A stretch of 64,000 bases of DNA from an uncultured Carboxylicivirga sp. (GCA_947491945.1 CANLLN010000007.1:122746-186745), one strand, 5' to 3'. Positions 44,252 through 53,955 are shown, numbered from the stretch's first letter. Numbers and translations: made by a program. Notes: generated by a model from the sequence alone, not told the origin.

Positions 44252-45304
44252 ATACAATCGACGCTTCTTACGGGTGTATTTCCCGCCGATGCTATTCAGT
44301 GGGTTAGCGCTCTCGCTGCAGGGTACTGCCGGACGACGACCACCTGAACGCAGGCGACTACGCTGGTTAAACTCAAAAATCAGGGACAGTTCATGGGCTC
44401 CACCTGTTGACCACCCCAGACTGCCAATGGCAATATCGTAGCTGTAACCAACGCGTAAGGGGCCCAGGTCATAGGCTAAAAGGGCGATAATGGCATCCTG
44501 GTTAGCGGCTTTGCTGCCCTCCACTTTATTGATTAATGGAAGCCCCCGGTACCACATACCAATCTCCAATGGCGCGTTGTGCCAGTATACACCCAGGTCT
44601 AGCTGATCAAATTCCGCTTGTTTCTGATAGCGGAAACTGGCCGAGAAGGCGCGGTTGGATTTATGCCTGCTACGCTCGCGCCAGATGTTCATGCCGCCAA
44701 ATAATGTGAATTTCAATTCGGCTTTTGATTCTTCGTTGAGAAAGGTATAGTTGGGTTTGGCCAGGTGATCAACCGTTAGTCCAACCCAGTATTTGGGCGA
44801 GTAGAGAAATACCGACGAGGCCAGGTCGATATAATGAACCTGTTCGTTACTAAGTCGGTTGTAGGCGCCCGATGAACCGCCTGTTGAAGGGGGCTGGTCG
44901 GGGAATATGGCCTTTGAGAAATCCACTTTTTTATTACCATAGGCAAATTGTATGGCTGGCACCAGCTGCCAGTAATCCGTTATCATCAGGTTGTAGGAAT
45001 ACTGAAATGCAGCCTGCGTAGTGGTTAATCCTGCACTGCCGGCTCTGTCCTGCATCAGCGAGAAACCGATGCCACTGTTGAAGGAGGCAAAGAAATTATC
45101 GAATGAAATGGCGTAGGTAGAAAAGGCCTTGGATACCTCGGGCCACTGATTGCGATAATTCACAATAAGACGCCCCCCATCGGTGGCACCGGCCAGTGAC
45201 GGGCTTAGGTACAGTGGGTTGGCATAGAACTGTGAAAAATGTGGATCCTGCCCCCTGGCGATTAGGCTGCTTAGTATTAATAGTATATATATTGCTTTTC
45301 TCAT
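44249..45304 (-). CDS. PorP/SprF family type IX secretion membrane protein
   Basis: The start is at the ATG at 45304 (351 residues); the longer frame reads into the upstream gene. It has a signal peptide ending in ARGQ, then the family signature DPHFSQFYANPLYLSPSLAG and NYRNQWPEVSKAFSTYAISFD (read as two blocks). Later strands include AIQFAYGNKKVDFS, LGVYWHNAPLEIGMWYRG, and DLGPLRVGYSYDIAIGSLG. These barrel proteins accompany type IX secretion substrates in Bacteroidota. It follows the giant PKD protein by 11 bp, the usual partner arrangement. Confidence 0.94.
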   Translation of the reverse strand: MRKAIYILLILSSLIARGQDPHFSQFYANPLYLSPSLAGATDGGRLIVNYRNQWPEVSKAFSTYAISFDNFFASFNSGIGFSLMQDRAGSAGLTTTQAAFQYSYNLMITDYWQLVPAIQFAYGNKKVDFSKAIFPDQPPSTGGSSGAYNRLSNEQVHYIDLASSVFLYSPKYWVGLTVDHLAKPNYTFLNEESKAELKFTLFGGMNIWRERSRHKSNRAFSASFRYQKQAEFDQLDLGVYWHNAPLEIGMWYRGLPLINKVEGSKAANQDAIIALLAYDLGPLRVGYSYDIAIGSLGWSTGGAHELSLIFEFNQRSRLRSGGRRPAVPCSESANPLNSIGGKYTRKKRRLY

Positions 45305-45315
45305 TGTGCTATTCC

Positions 45316-48300
45316 TTACCTGAAGAGTGTTACATCGCCTGTTTTTACTTCCATATTGCCATTGGAGAAGCGGCAGTTCACCTTCCAGATATACACGCCG
45401 CCCGGACATATCTTATCGCGATAATAGCCGTCCCAGCCAATGTTAATATCATGACTCTCAAAAATAAGCTCGCCCCAGCGCGTGTAAATACGCAGTTCAT
45501 ACTCTACTAGTCCTTCATGTACAAAGGGATAGAATACATAGTTATCTGACGATCCTGCCTGATAGTGTCCGCCTGATGGCCCTGAGGGATTCGGAGTAAA
45601 GGCGTTAGGGAAGAGAATACTCCCTGCTTCTTCCGCAATTACGGCCTCGCGCATAATGTACTCGGCAGTACAGCCTTTGTTGCTGGTGGCTTGTAGGCTT
45701 ACATCGTATATGCCCGGATGCTCATAAAGATATTGCACCGAATGGTCATTGGAGCGCTGACCATCACCAAAATCCCAGAGGTAACTCACTGCCCCTTCTG
45801 ATTTATTAATAAATGAGACCGTTTCAGGCAGTTTAACTAAGGTAGGTCGTACTTCAAAGTTGGCCAATGGACGATCGTAAACCCATACCTCCACATGATC
45901 GGCCTCAACCATACCACCCGGCCCTTCGGCAATCAGCTTAACGCGGTATTTGCCCGGTGTATGGTAGCTGTGTAAAGGCGCTTTCTCAGATGACACATTG
46001 CCGTCGCCAAAATCCCAGAAATAGGTATGTGCATCCACCGTATTATTGTAAAATTGTACATCGAGAGACGGGCACCCCTCAGCATTAGGGCCGTAATCAA
46101 GCGCCGGCAAGGTGGGGTAGATCAGTACTGTTTGCATCAGTGAATCGGCACAATGTTCTCCGCTAGCCTTTAGCCATACCTCGTAGTCGCCCGATGCGCC
46201 ATAGCTGTGCGTACCCGGGTGCTGAGCATTACTGGTTTCATTATCGCCAAACTGCCATTTGTATTGCCAGTTGGAGCCTTGTGTTTGGTTGGTAATGGTA
46301 ATGGTGGATTCCGGCATTTGCAGTTCCTGCGGTGTCAATGAAAACTCAGGTACAGGGCGGCGGTATACCAGCACGTTTGTGTGCGCGGTGTCGCTACATC
46401 CGTAAGGCGACTCAGCAATGAGCTCCACCCTGTAATTTATATCATCAAAGCTACTGTTGGTGTAGGTGTTATGTCCGTTGAAGCTATTGGATATATTACC
46501 ATCGCCAAAGTCCCATGTAAACTGATTGGCACCCATGGAATTGTTCAAAAAGCTCTCGGAATAAGGTGTGCAGCCGGCGCCACCATCGGAAATGGAAGCA
46601 GTTACTTTTGGAAACACATTCAAATGATGACGGCTGGAGTCGCTGCATCCGTAGCTGTTTTTTACCACCAATTGGGGTTGATAAGTAATGGGAGCAAGTT
46701 CCGAATTAACAAAGCGGTGGCTGGCATTGCCCGTTCCGCCTGTCTCAGTGCTTGTGCCATCGCCAAATGACCAGATGCTGCTGTTGCCTCCCGATGATAG
46801 GTTTGTGAAAGCTACGTCAAATGGTGAGCAGCCTTCGTTATCCGACAGCTCAAAGTGGCTGGTGGGAGAGGGCAGTACCCGCACCTTGGCTTCCGATGAG
46901 TCGCGGCAGCCAAATACCGAGCTCGTATGCAGCTTAATCGTGAATTCCTGTGGCGCCTCGTTCTTGTTATGAAAAATGTGGGAAGCGATATTTGCCCCGT
47001 CCAGACTTTGTCCGTCACCAAAAACCCATTGGTAGGTGTAGGCGCCGGGTTGGGCCACCATGTCTACTTGCAGGGGATGGCAGCCTTCGAGGGGTGTTGC
47101 ATCAAAAGCATAGCTCACGGTTGGATATACGGTAATGTATTTGTTTATCGTATCGCGGCATCCATACGTATTGCTGGCCACCAAACTTACGTTGAAGGAT
47201 TGTACATAGTGTTCGGCATTCACAAAGGTGTGGCTCACATGTTCGGTACTGTCTTTGTTACCATCGCCAAACAGCCATTGGTAATGTGTGGCTCCTTCCG
47301 ATTGATTGTTGAAATCAATAGACAGAGGACTGCAAGCTGGCTCGTCCTCGTTATCAAACTTAGCCACAGGAGTGGGCAATACGCGTATATTGTATTCGCT
47401 GGTGTCGGCACAGCCATAGCTGTTGCTTGCACTTAGTTGAATGGTATAGTCAATGGGTTCTACTGTAGTGTTGACAAAGATATGGCTGGGATTTTTTTGG
47501 TTGGATATGTAGCCATCGCCAAAGTCCCAAAGATACTGATCGGCATCCTTCGAGTTATTGATGAACGTGATTTCCGAAGGGCCGCATTGTTCATTGTCAA
47601 AGGCTTGTAGTTGTAGTTTGGGCAGGGGATAGAAGGTGAGCGTAACATCGGCGCTACCCAGGCAGCCCACATTGTCCTCCGTCCATTCAAAAGTGTAATC
47701 ACCTGGTGTATCCACGCTTACCGTGGTGGTCGGCGTCAGATCATCGTTAATGATGGCCAGACCGGGGCCGTTTACCAACTGCCATTGTCCGATACCAATA
47801 TCATGGGTAGCTCGCAGTTTATGCTCGAGCCCACAGGTGTCGCGGGGTGCCATCACTTTCGGATGGGGTATTTCCACAAAGGTAATGGTTACTTCATCCG
47901 CATCTACGCAGCCGTTGTTGTTTTCGGTCCAGATAAAGCTGTAATCGCCATACTGATCCACGCTAACGGTGGCGTTGGGCGCATTAATGTCGGAGAAGCT
48001 AACGGAACCGGCACCAGTACTAACATGCCATTGTCCATTACCCACATAGGGCACTGCCTTTAAGGTGTAGCTTAGGCCACATGCCGTTGCGTTGGGCCCC
48101 GCCTGACTGGCCGGCTGTTCGTGTACTTCCACAAAAATACTGTCCATATCTTCACAGCCGTACTCATCGCGCACAATATATAGGTACTTATACTTTCCGG
48201 GGGTAGTCGAATTAAAAACAGGATTTTCAATATTGGTGGCCGAGAGCAAGTCCAGACGATCACCGCGCCATTCATGATAGACAAAAGTGCCGGAGCCACC

Positions 48301-49707
48301 TGTTGGTTTGGGCTCTAATGACTGAGTGATGCCCGAGCAAAGGCTCAGGTGTTGATTGGTAAAACTAATGTTTACCGAATCCACCCCAATGCTAATGGTT
48401 TGTTCATCGAAGCATCCCAGAGCATCGGTAACGCGGTAAGTAAGCATGTAAGTGCCTTCGTTAATGCTTAGGAACTCAGGATTGTGGATGTTTGTTTCGC
48501 TCAAGGGGGCAGTGTCACCGGTCCATAAATGCGTATAGGGTGCTGTGCCCTGAGTGTTATTAGCTGTTATTTGCAATTGTGTACCCGGGCAGAGATGGGC
48601 CTCGTTTCCTGTGCTTAGGGTGGCCAGGGGCGAATCCAATACGGTTATGGTGGTTGATCCGGTGGCGCTACAGCTATTGCCATCCTCCACATAATAGTTG
48701 ATGGTGTGCGTGCCGGGGCCGGCTAATGAGGGGTCAAAAGTGCCGTTCCACTCATCCGTAATTCCGGGACCCGACCATTGACCACCGGGCGTAACCGCGC
48801 TTAGGTTAATGGGATTATCATTCTCGCAAAGGGGGCCTGAGGGATTGATACTGCCATCAGGGTTGTCAACAATGAGTACGATGGCAGTGGAGCTCACCGG
48901 GGGGAAACCCTGATCGTAGGGATTGCAATAGTTCCAATTGTTGAGCGTTATTTCAAATGCATCGCCCACTGCATGTCCGGCCGGAACATATATGGGCAAT
49001 GCTTCATTCCAGGGAGTGGAAGGTCCTAATATGGGCTCTGTGGTAACATCAATACTGCCTGCGTAAGGATAGCTACGCACAGCTCCGTTAACCTCTGCAT
49101 TATTGATAAAGTTCGCTGATCCATTGTTGGTCCCATATATCCATTGTATCCATCGCTTATAGTTATTGGGCGAGTCATCTTCAACGGGCGGCACACAATT
49201 CCACTCGCTCTCATCCATAAAGGTAACACTGCCGCTGTTGCCAATACAGATTGGGAAAACCTTTGGATTAATGGATATTGTGCCCCCATTTCGATCATCA
49301 GTATCCCACACAATCACGGTTTCAGAACGCAAAGAATTCTCGCAAACTATTCCGTCAACTACAATATAAAGTGCAGGTTTGTAATGGCATTTGTCACTGT
49401 CGTAGGTGTGTGTAATAAGGGGTATGGCCCATTTTTTAGCGGCTGCATCAATCAGTGATGCGGTAACATATTCAACCGAGCCATCATCCCAGTCAAATAA
49501 AAATTCAACTTGGCGGCCCTGGATATCTTCGGCCAGCGTATAAAAGGGTTCCCATTCGATGGTAACAGGTGCACACAAGTTAAGTGGTGTGAAATCTCCC
49601 CCACGTGTTAGTACATTAACATTGCACTCCTGCGCTTTGCCAGGAAAAAAAGAAAATAGTATGCCGAATACTATTAAAACCGCTTTTATTTTACCGTCCA
49701 TAAGCAT
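45316..49707 (-). CDS. Giant PKD-repeat surface protein with type IX 'type B' C-terminal sorting domain
   Basis: A 1463-residue secreted protein with signal peptide (residues 1-26, ...FFPGKAQEC). The N-terminal half has repeated Ig-like segments of the kind with GQWSGPGITD and LSTGNEAHLCPG. The second half has eight PKD-type repeats marked by WDFGDG or close variants (WLFGDG, WVFGDG, WSFGDG, WQFGDN), each followed by a cysteine-containing YGC(R/A/S)D strand. The end, LFPNAFTPN and WGELIFESHDINIGWDG, is the gliding-motility-type CTD for type IX secretion. It is exported and attached or released at the cell surface, probably for adhesion. No enzymatic domain is apparent. Confidence 0.93.
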   Translation of the reverse strand: MLMDGKIKAVLIVFGILFSFFPGKAQECNVNVLTRGGDFTPLNLCAPVTIEWEPFYTLAEDIQGRQVEFLFDWDDGSVEYVTASLIDAAAKKWAIPLITHTYDSDKCHYKPALYIVVDGIVCENSLRSETVIVWDTDDRNGGTISINPKVFPICIGNSGSVTFMDESEWNCVPPVEDDSPNNYKRWIQWIYGTNNGSANFINNAEVNGAVRSYPYAGSIDVTTEPILGPSTPWNEALPIYVPAGHAVGDAFEITLNNWNYCNPYDQGFPPVSSTAIVLIVDNPDGSINPSGPLCENDNPINLSAVTPGGQWSGPGITDEWNGTFDPSLAGPGTHTINYYVEDGNSCSATGSTTITVLDSPLATLSTGNEAHLCPGTQLQITANNTQGTAPYTHLWTGDTAPLSETNIHNPEFLSINEGTYMLTYRVTDALGCFDEQTISIGVDSVNISFTNQHLSLCSGITQSLEPKPTGGSGTFVYHEWRGDRLDLLSATNIENPVFNSTTPGKYKYLYIVRDEYGCEDMDSIFVEVHEQPASQAGPNATACGLSYTLKAVPYVGNGQWHVSTGAGSVSFSDINAPNATVSVDQYGDYSFIWTENNNGCVDADEVTITFVEIPHPKVMAPRDTCGLEHKLRATHDIGIGQWQLVNGPGLAIINDDLTPTTTVSVDTPGDYTFEWTEDNVGCLGSADVTLTFYPLPKLQLQAFDNEQCGPSEITFINNSKDADQYLWDFGDGYISNQKNPSHIFVNTTVEPIDYTIQLSASNSYGCADTSEYNIRVLPTPVAKFDNEDEPACSPLSIDFNNQSEGATHYQWLFGDGNKDSTEHVSHTFVNAEHYVQSFNVSLVASNTYGCRDTINKYITVYPTVSYAFDATPLEGCHPLQVDMVAQPGAYTYQWVFGDGQSLDGANIASHIFHNKNEAPQEFTIKLHTSSVFGCRDSSEAKVRVLPSPTSHFELSDNEGCSPFDVAFTNLSSGGNSSIWSFGDGTSTETGGTGNASHRFVNSELAPITYQPQLVVKNSYGCSDSSRHHLNVFPKVTASISDGGAGCTPYSESFLNNSMGANQFTWDFGDGNISNSFNGHNTYTNSSFDDINYRVELIAESPYGCSDTAHTNVLVYRRPVPEFSLTPQELQMPESTITITNQTQGSNWQYKWQFGDNETSNAQHPGTHSYGASGDYEVWLKASGEHCADSLMQTVLIYPTLPALDYGPNAEGCPSLDVQFYNNTVDAHTYFWDFGDGNVSSEKAPLHSYHTPGKYRVKLIAEGPGGMVEADHVEVWVYDRPLANFEVRPTLVKLPETVSFINKSEGAVSYLWDFGDGQRSNDHSVQYLYEHPGIYDVSLQATSNKGCTAEYIMREAVIAEEAGSILFPNAFTPNPSGPSGGHYQAGSSDNYVFYPFVHEGLVEYELRIYTRWGELIFESHDINIGWDGYYRDKICPGGVYIWKVNCRFSNGNMEVKTGDVTLFR

Positions 49708-50009
49708 TTTAATACGATGACCCTGTTATTTTCTGCCGAACAGGTGTATATTATTGATTCGCACTGTGTACGACTATAAGCTGCACTTATTATGATGATT
49801 TATATCATGCAATGATGTACTTTGGCTAAAAGATGAGTTTCGTCATTTTTTATCTTCGAAAGTGTTCCAAAATTTACCTAAAGAATTCAAAATCACTTCC
49901 CGGGAATATTTATCATTGCTATTGACACCTGTCGGTATTACGCAGTTATTGCTTTTATGTTCCGGTAAATAGCAACTTTTTTCAGAACTAACTAAAATGA
50001 AAATCTACA
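49708..50009. other. Intergenic region between the PKD giant and proline dehydrogenase (302 bp)
   Basis: It is the divergent promoter region of the two genes. I see no exact consensus promoter, repeat or RNA gene in it. Confidence 0.4.
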
Positions 50010-50921
50010 ATGATGAATAAATTAATAGCGCGCACACTGCCCTATTTCCCGAAGAAGTTTGTATGGCTGTTTTCCAGGAAATACATTGCCGGCGAAACCA
50101 TTGACGAAGCCATAATGGCTGCGCAACAGCTGAATGAAAGAGGGATGCTGGTAACTGTTGATCTGCTGGGTGAGTTCATAACCAATCTGGATCAGGCGCG
50201 ACAAAATAAGGATGAATACTTGCGTATTATCGATCGTTTTGAGGACGATAAAATACGGGGTAACTACTCATTGAAACCTACAAGTTTTGGTCTGTTAATT
50301 GACCCTGAAATCTGTTATGAGCTGGTACGTGAGATTGTAGACAGGGCTGCCGCAGCCAATAATTTTGTTCGCATCGACATGGAAGACTCAAAGTGTGTGG
50401 ACATGGAGATAGATTTATTCAGACGCTTAAAGGCTGACTATCCCAGGCATGTAGGCTTGGTTTTTCAGGCTTACCTCAAGCGTACCATGGGCGATCTGGA
50501 GGCTTTAATGGATTTGCAAACTGCTGATGTACCTCTTAATTATCGACTTTGTAAGGGTATTTATGTGGAGTCGGAGGAGATTGCCTACAAAGATTATCAG
50601 CGTGTTAATGAGCATTATCTAAAGGATTTGGAGTACCTGCTAAAGAATAATGTGTATGTAGGTATTGCCACGCACGATCGTAAGCTGGTGGAAGGATCTT
50701 TGAAAATTATTGAGCAGTACGGTATTGCTAAAGAGCAATTTGAGTTTCAGATGCTCTATGGTGTAACGCCTGAATTGAGGCAGGAGATTATTGATCAAGG
50801 CTTTAAGATGCGAATATACGTGCCTTACGGAAAGGATTGGTTTGGTTATAGCACCCGTCGTTTGAAGGAAAACCCGAAAATGGCTGCACACATAATTAAA
50901 TCTTTATTTATAAGAGGATGA
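50010..50921 (+). CDS. Proline dehydrogenase
   Basis: A 303-residue ProDH of the standalone (not PutA-fused) form. It has FVRIDMEDSKCVD near residue 118, RLCKGIYVESEEI near residue 183, and the C-terminal signature YGKDWFGYSTRRLKENP near residue 272, which contacts substrate and FAD. It oxidises proline to pyrroline-5-carboxylate, feeding glutamate. The start may be either of two consecutive ATGs. Its link to the GDH genes, about 10-20 kb away, is metabolic only. Confidence 0.93.
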   Translation: MMNKLIARTLPYFPKKFVWLFSRKYIAGETIDEAIMAAQQLNERGMLVTVDLLGEFITNLDQARQNKDEYLRIIDRFEDDKIRGNYSLKPTSFGLLIDPEICYELVREIVDRAAAANNFVRIDMEDSKCVDMEIDLFRRLKADYPRHVGLVFQAYLKRTMGDLEALMDLQTADVPLNYRLCKGIYVESEEIAYKDYQRVNEHYLKDLEYLLKNNVYVGIATHDRKLVEGSLKIIEQYGIAKEQFEFQMLYGVTPELRQEIIDQGFKMRIYVPYGKDWFGYSTRRLKENPKMAAHIIKSLFIRG

Positions 50922-50944
50922 TCTAACGTTGGGTGTACGTTATT

Positions 50945-50990
50945 CCCGGCAGTGCCATAAAATTAGGTATGCCGGGATCTATTTATTTTC
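50945..50990 (+). terminator. Possible terminator after proline dehydrogenase
   Basis: CCCGGCA pairs with TGCCGGG around 18 nt, followed by the T-rich ATCTATTTATTTTC. The T-run is interrupted. Confidence 0.4.
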
Positions 50991-51003
50991 TATGGATCGG
51001 GTC

Positions 51004-52299
51004 TCAGGACTTAAAAATTGATAACTTTTTGTAAAGAAGCGTTTGAAAGAGGCCGCGAGATAGCATAAAGCAGTTCATAGCCAGCCATAGGGCGTTGTTG
51101 CCCAAGCTGGGACGGCAAGAGATGAATACGACAAAGAAAATAAGCGTGGCCAATAGCATGGTGTTGCGCATTAATCGCGAGGCGGTGGCTCCGATGTAAA
51201 TGCCGTCCCAGATGTATGAGGCAAAACCCGTGAGGGGTAATATCATCAGCCAGGGTAAATATTCCAGGGCAGTCTCAATAACATCGGGCTGATTGGTGAA
51301 GAGCAGCAGTAGATATGGACCGCCCAGTGAGTAGGCGATAAGGAATATCAATGCAAAGCCCAGTCCCCAACCAAACAGATAGCGCACAGCTTTTTTTATG
51401 CCCTTGAGGTTGCGTCCGCCGGTGAACTTACCCACCAGTGCTTCGGCAGCATAGGCAAAGCCATCCAGAAAGTAGGAGAATAAAAATAGAAATTGTAGCA
51501 ATGCACTGTTGGCAGCCAGTATGAGGTCGCCGGTGCCAGCCGACTTAGAGGTGAAGAAGGTGAAAACAACGATGATACACAGTGTGCGTAGGAAGATGTC
51601 GCCACTCACATCGAGAAAACGCAGCAGTCCGGACTTCTTGAAAACGGTCTTTAGATGAAATTCGCCCAGGATAAAGCGATAGCGTCTAAGAAACAGGACT
51701 AGTGATAGGATAAAACCTACCCCGTTGGCCACTACCGATCCCAGTGCAACGCCTTCTACCTTCATACCCAGTGCCCGTACAAAAAAGTAGGAGGCACTGA
51801 TGTTAACCACATTAATGGTGATGGATATGATCATAGGATAAATGGCGTTTTGCATGCCCAGAAACCAGCCGTTAATCACCATCAGAGCGATGGCCAGTGG
51901 AGCCGCCCAGATACGTACATAAAAATAATCGCTCGCCAGGGTTTTTACTTGATTGCTACCCTCTAGTATTTTTAAGCTTAGCGCCACTACGCCATCCTGT
52001 AATAGTAGAAGCAGCAGACCGGCACTAAAGGCAAGAAAAAGACCCCGGAAAAGCATCATGGCCATTTCGTGCTTATCGTTACTTCCGTATGCCTGCGCCG
52101 CCATGCCGCTCAGGCTCATTCGCAGAAAGGCAAAGCCCCAATACACAAAATTAAAGATCACACTTCCCAGTGCTACAGCGCCCATAAATACCGAGCTGTC
52201 CTGATAACCCATCAGGTGCATATCAACCATGCCCAATAGGGGTACAGTTAAGTTGGTTAATATATTTGGTAGCGCCAGTTTCAGGATATCTTTATTCAT
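51004..52299 (-). CDS. MATE family efflux transporter
   Basis: A 431-residue membrane protein with about 12 hydrophobic segments. It begins LALPNILTNLTVPLLGMVD, which matches the MATE N-terminal helix, and shows SLSGMAAQAYG near residue 85, and the second-half repeat GKFTGG/EALVGKFTG with conserved Glu/Asp positions. It resembles the DinF-type branch. These are cation-coupled multidrug or metabolite exporters; the substrate is not predictable. A TATCTTTG box lies 18 bp upstream. Confidence 0.93.
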   Translation of the reverse strand: MNKDILKLALPNILTNLTVPLLGMVDMHLMGYQDSSVFMGAVALGSVIFNFVYWGFAFLRMSLSGMAAQAYGSNDKHEMAMMLFRGLFLAFSAGLLLLLLQDGVVALSLKILEGSNQVKTLASDYFYVRIWAAPLAIALMVINGWFLGMQNAIYPMIISITINVVNISASYFFVRALGMKVEGVALGSVVANGVGFILSLVLFLRRYRFILGEFHLKTVFKKSGLLRFLDVSGDIFLRTLCIIVVFTFFTSKSAGTGDLILAANSALLQFLFLFSYFLDGFAYAAEALVGKFTGGRNLKGIKKAVRYLFGWGLGFALIFLIAYSLGGPYLLLLFTNQPDVIETALEYLPWLMILPLTGFASYIWDGIYIGATASRLMRNTMLLATLIFFVVFISCRPSLGNNALWLAMNCFMLSRGLFQTLLYKKLSIFKS

Positions 52300-52317
52300 A
52301 GTGTATGTTTAAACCGG

Positions 52318-52325
52318 CAAAGATA
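52318..52325 (-). promoter_or_regulatory. Candidate -7 box TATCTTTG for the MATE gene
   Basis: Matches TAnnTTTG on the minus strand, 18 bp from the ATG; no -33 TTG at normal distance. Confidence 0.35.
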
Positions 52326-52369
52326 GTTTTTATGTCTTGAAATGCTATCCTCTTGATTGCCTAGTAGTA

Positions 52370-52470
52370 AGTTCTGAAAATTCCACTTTAATTAAGTATT
52401 TACGGAATCGTTCTTTATAGGCATCATACGCTAGAGAACGTTTCCCTAAAACTTATTGAGCTCACTACTG
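52370..52470 (+). repeat. 101-bp palindromic repeat, copy 3
   Basis: AGTTCTGAAAATTCC with TTTACGGAATCG and TTTCCCTAAAACTTATTGAG. By hand it is about 78% identical to copy 1 with no gaps. It is preceded by AGTAGTA and ends ACTACTG, so the ends are inverted repeats. Unlike copies 1 and 2 it lies between divergent genes. Confidence 0.85.
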
Positions 52471-52553
52471 CGCTGGTAACTACCTGGTTAGTAATTAATA
52501 GAGGCCATAGTGTTGGTGTAAATTAAATAAAAGACAAAAATATCTTTAATTTA

Positions 52554-52585
52554 TTTGGACTAATTCTAAATAGTTTCTATTTTTG
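52554..52585 (+). promoter_or_regulatory. Consensus Bacteroidota promoter of sodA
   Basis: TTTG at 52554-52557, exactly 20 nt, then TATTTTTG at 52578-52585. Both boxes are perfect. The leader to the sodA ATG is about 34 nt. Confidence 0.75.
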
Positions 52586-52625
52586 AATCGTAAACAAATT
52601 TTAAACCTGTTAAGCATTAATAAAT

Positions 52626-53228
52626 ATGGCTTTTGAATTACCAAAATTACAATATGCTTATGATGCGCTCGAGCCGCACATAGATGCACGTACCATGGAG
52701 ATACACCATAGCAAGCACCATGCTGGCTATACCAATAACCTTAACGCCGCGATTGAGGGAACAGACTTGGCCACACAGCCTATCGAAGATATTTTGGCCA
52801 ATGTGTCGAATCATTCGGTAGCAGTGCGTAACAATGGTGGCGGGTTTTATAACCATAACTTATTCTGGACCGTGATGTCACCCAACGGGGGTGGTGCACC
52901 CGGTGGTGAGTTGGCGGCAGCCATCGACAAGGCTTTCGGTTCGTTCGAGGCTTTCAAAGATACTTTTAACAAGGCGGCAGCCACACGGTTTGGTTCAGGC
53001 TGGGCCTGGTTAGTGAAGAAGACCGATGGTTCGCTGGTGGTGAGCTCTACGCCTAATCAGGATAACCCTTTGATGGATATCGCTGAGGTGAAAGGTACAC
53101 CCATCTTAGGATTAGATGTATGGGAGCATGCTTATTACTTACACTATCAAAATAGACGTCCCGATTATATTGGTGCATTTTGGAATGTTGTCAACTGGGA
53201 CGAAGTAACGAGACGTTTTAAAGTTTAG
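52626..53228 (+). CDS. sodA: Superoxide dismutase, Mn-type features
   Basis: A 200-residue Fe/Mn-family SOD. Metal ligands are His in [12 protein letters not shown], His in [11 protein letters not shown] and Asp/His in [11 protein letters not shown]. The active-site pattern is of the Mn kind: [11 protein letters not shown] lacks the Gln found in Fe-type enzymes at that place, and a Gln lies in [10 protein letters not shown]. Metal preference is an inference from those positions; cambialistic use is possible. It has its own strong promoter and terminator and is followed by a second, Fe-type SOD. Confidence 0.95.
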   Translation: MAFELPKLQYAYDALEPHIDARTMEIHHSKHHAGYTNNLNAAIEGTDLATQPIEDILANVSNHSVAVRNNGGGFYNHNLFWTVMSPNGGGAPGGELAAAIDKAFGSFEAFKDTFNKAAATRFGSGWAWLVKKTDGSLVVSSTPNQDNPLMDIAEVKGTPILGLDVWEHAYYLHYQNRRPDYIGAFWNVVNWDEVTRRFKV

Positions 53229-53247
53229 TTTGTTCATTTTGTCTGGG

Positions 53248-53280
53248 AAAAAGGGAATTCAAACGTGAGTTCCCTTTTTG
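53248..53280 (+). terminator. Terminator between the two SOD genes
   Basis: The 10-bp stem AAAAAGGGAA/TTCCCTTTTT has a 12-nt loop and its own T-run. It makes the two SOD genes separate transcripts. Confidence 0.75.
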
Positions 53281-53293
53281 AATTTTTAAGGGT

Positions 53294-53320
53294 TTTGAAA
53301 ACATAAAAATGTTAAGTTTG
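53294..53320 (+). promoter_or_regulatory. Candidate promoter of the second SOD gene
   Basis: TTTG at 53294, 15 nt, then TAAGTTTG at 53313-53320. The -7 box fits TAnnTTTG; the spacer is shorter than normal. Confidence 0.45.
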
Positions 53321-53355
53321 TTCAACACAAAGACAAATCTTTAAAACGGACAAAT

Positions 53356-53931
53356 ATGAACTTCGAATTACCAAAATTACCTTATGCGCTCGACGCGCTG
53401 GAGCCTGTTATCTCAAAGAAGACCATGGAATTTCATTATGGTAAGCATCATCAGGCTTATGTTAATAACCTGAATACGCTGGTGAAGGGTACTGAGTTTG
53501 AGAACGCTGACCTGGAAACGATCGTTAAGCAATCGGAGGGTGGCATTTTCAATAATGGTGCTCAAGTTTGGAATCATACCTTCTACTTTATGTCTTTTAA
53601 GCCCAATGGTGGCGGGCAGCCTACAGGTGCACTGGCCGATGCAATTGATGCATCCTTTGGATCCTTTGATAATTTCAAAGAAGAATTTTCGGCTGCAGCG
53701 GCAACCTTGTTTGGTTCGGGTTGGGCCTGGCTGGTGAAGAAAGCGGATGGTAGTCTTGCCATTGTGAAGGAGAGAAATGCCGGTAATCCTTTACGCGACG
53801 GTTTAACACCAATTCTTACGTGTGATGTGTGGGAGCATGCTTATTATCTGGATAAGCAGAATCTACGTCCCAAATACATCGAAGAATTCTTTAGTATTCT
53901 TGATTGGGAGCGCATTTCGGCTCGTTACTAA
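53356..53931 (+). CDS. sodB: Superoxide dismutase, Fe-type features
   Basis: A 191-residue Fe/Mn-family SOD with MEFHYGKHHQAYVNNL at the N-terminus, NNGAQVWNHTFYF (the Gln characteristic of Fe-type enzymes before the second metal His), and [11 protein letters not shown] for the third and fourth ligands. The glycine/asparagine segment NAGNPL replaces the Gln-containing NQDNPL of the neighbour. Identity to sodA is moderate, so the pair is an old paralogue set, not a recent duplication. A long hairpin terminator follows. Confidence 0.95.
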   Translation: MNFELPKLPYALDALEPVISKKTMEFHYGKHHQAYVNNLNTLVKGTEFENADLETIVKQSEGGIFNNGAQVWNHTFYFMSFKPNGGGQPTGALADAIDASFGSFDNFKEEFSAAAATLFGSGWAWLVKKADGSLAIVKERNAGNPLRDGLTPILTCDVWEHAYYLDKQNLRPKYIEEFFSILDWERISARY

Positions 53932-53955
53932 GCAATAAAAAAATAAGCGAATTAT

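Larger units (their letters stand above)
52300..52625. other. Divergent region between the MATE exporter and sodA (326 bp)
   Basis: It contains a MATE-side promoter box (52318-52325), repeat copy 3 (52370-52470) and the full-consensus sodA promoter (52554-52585). Confidence 0.7.
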
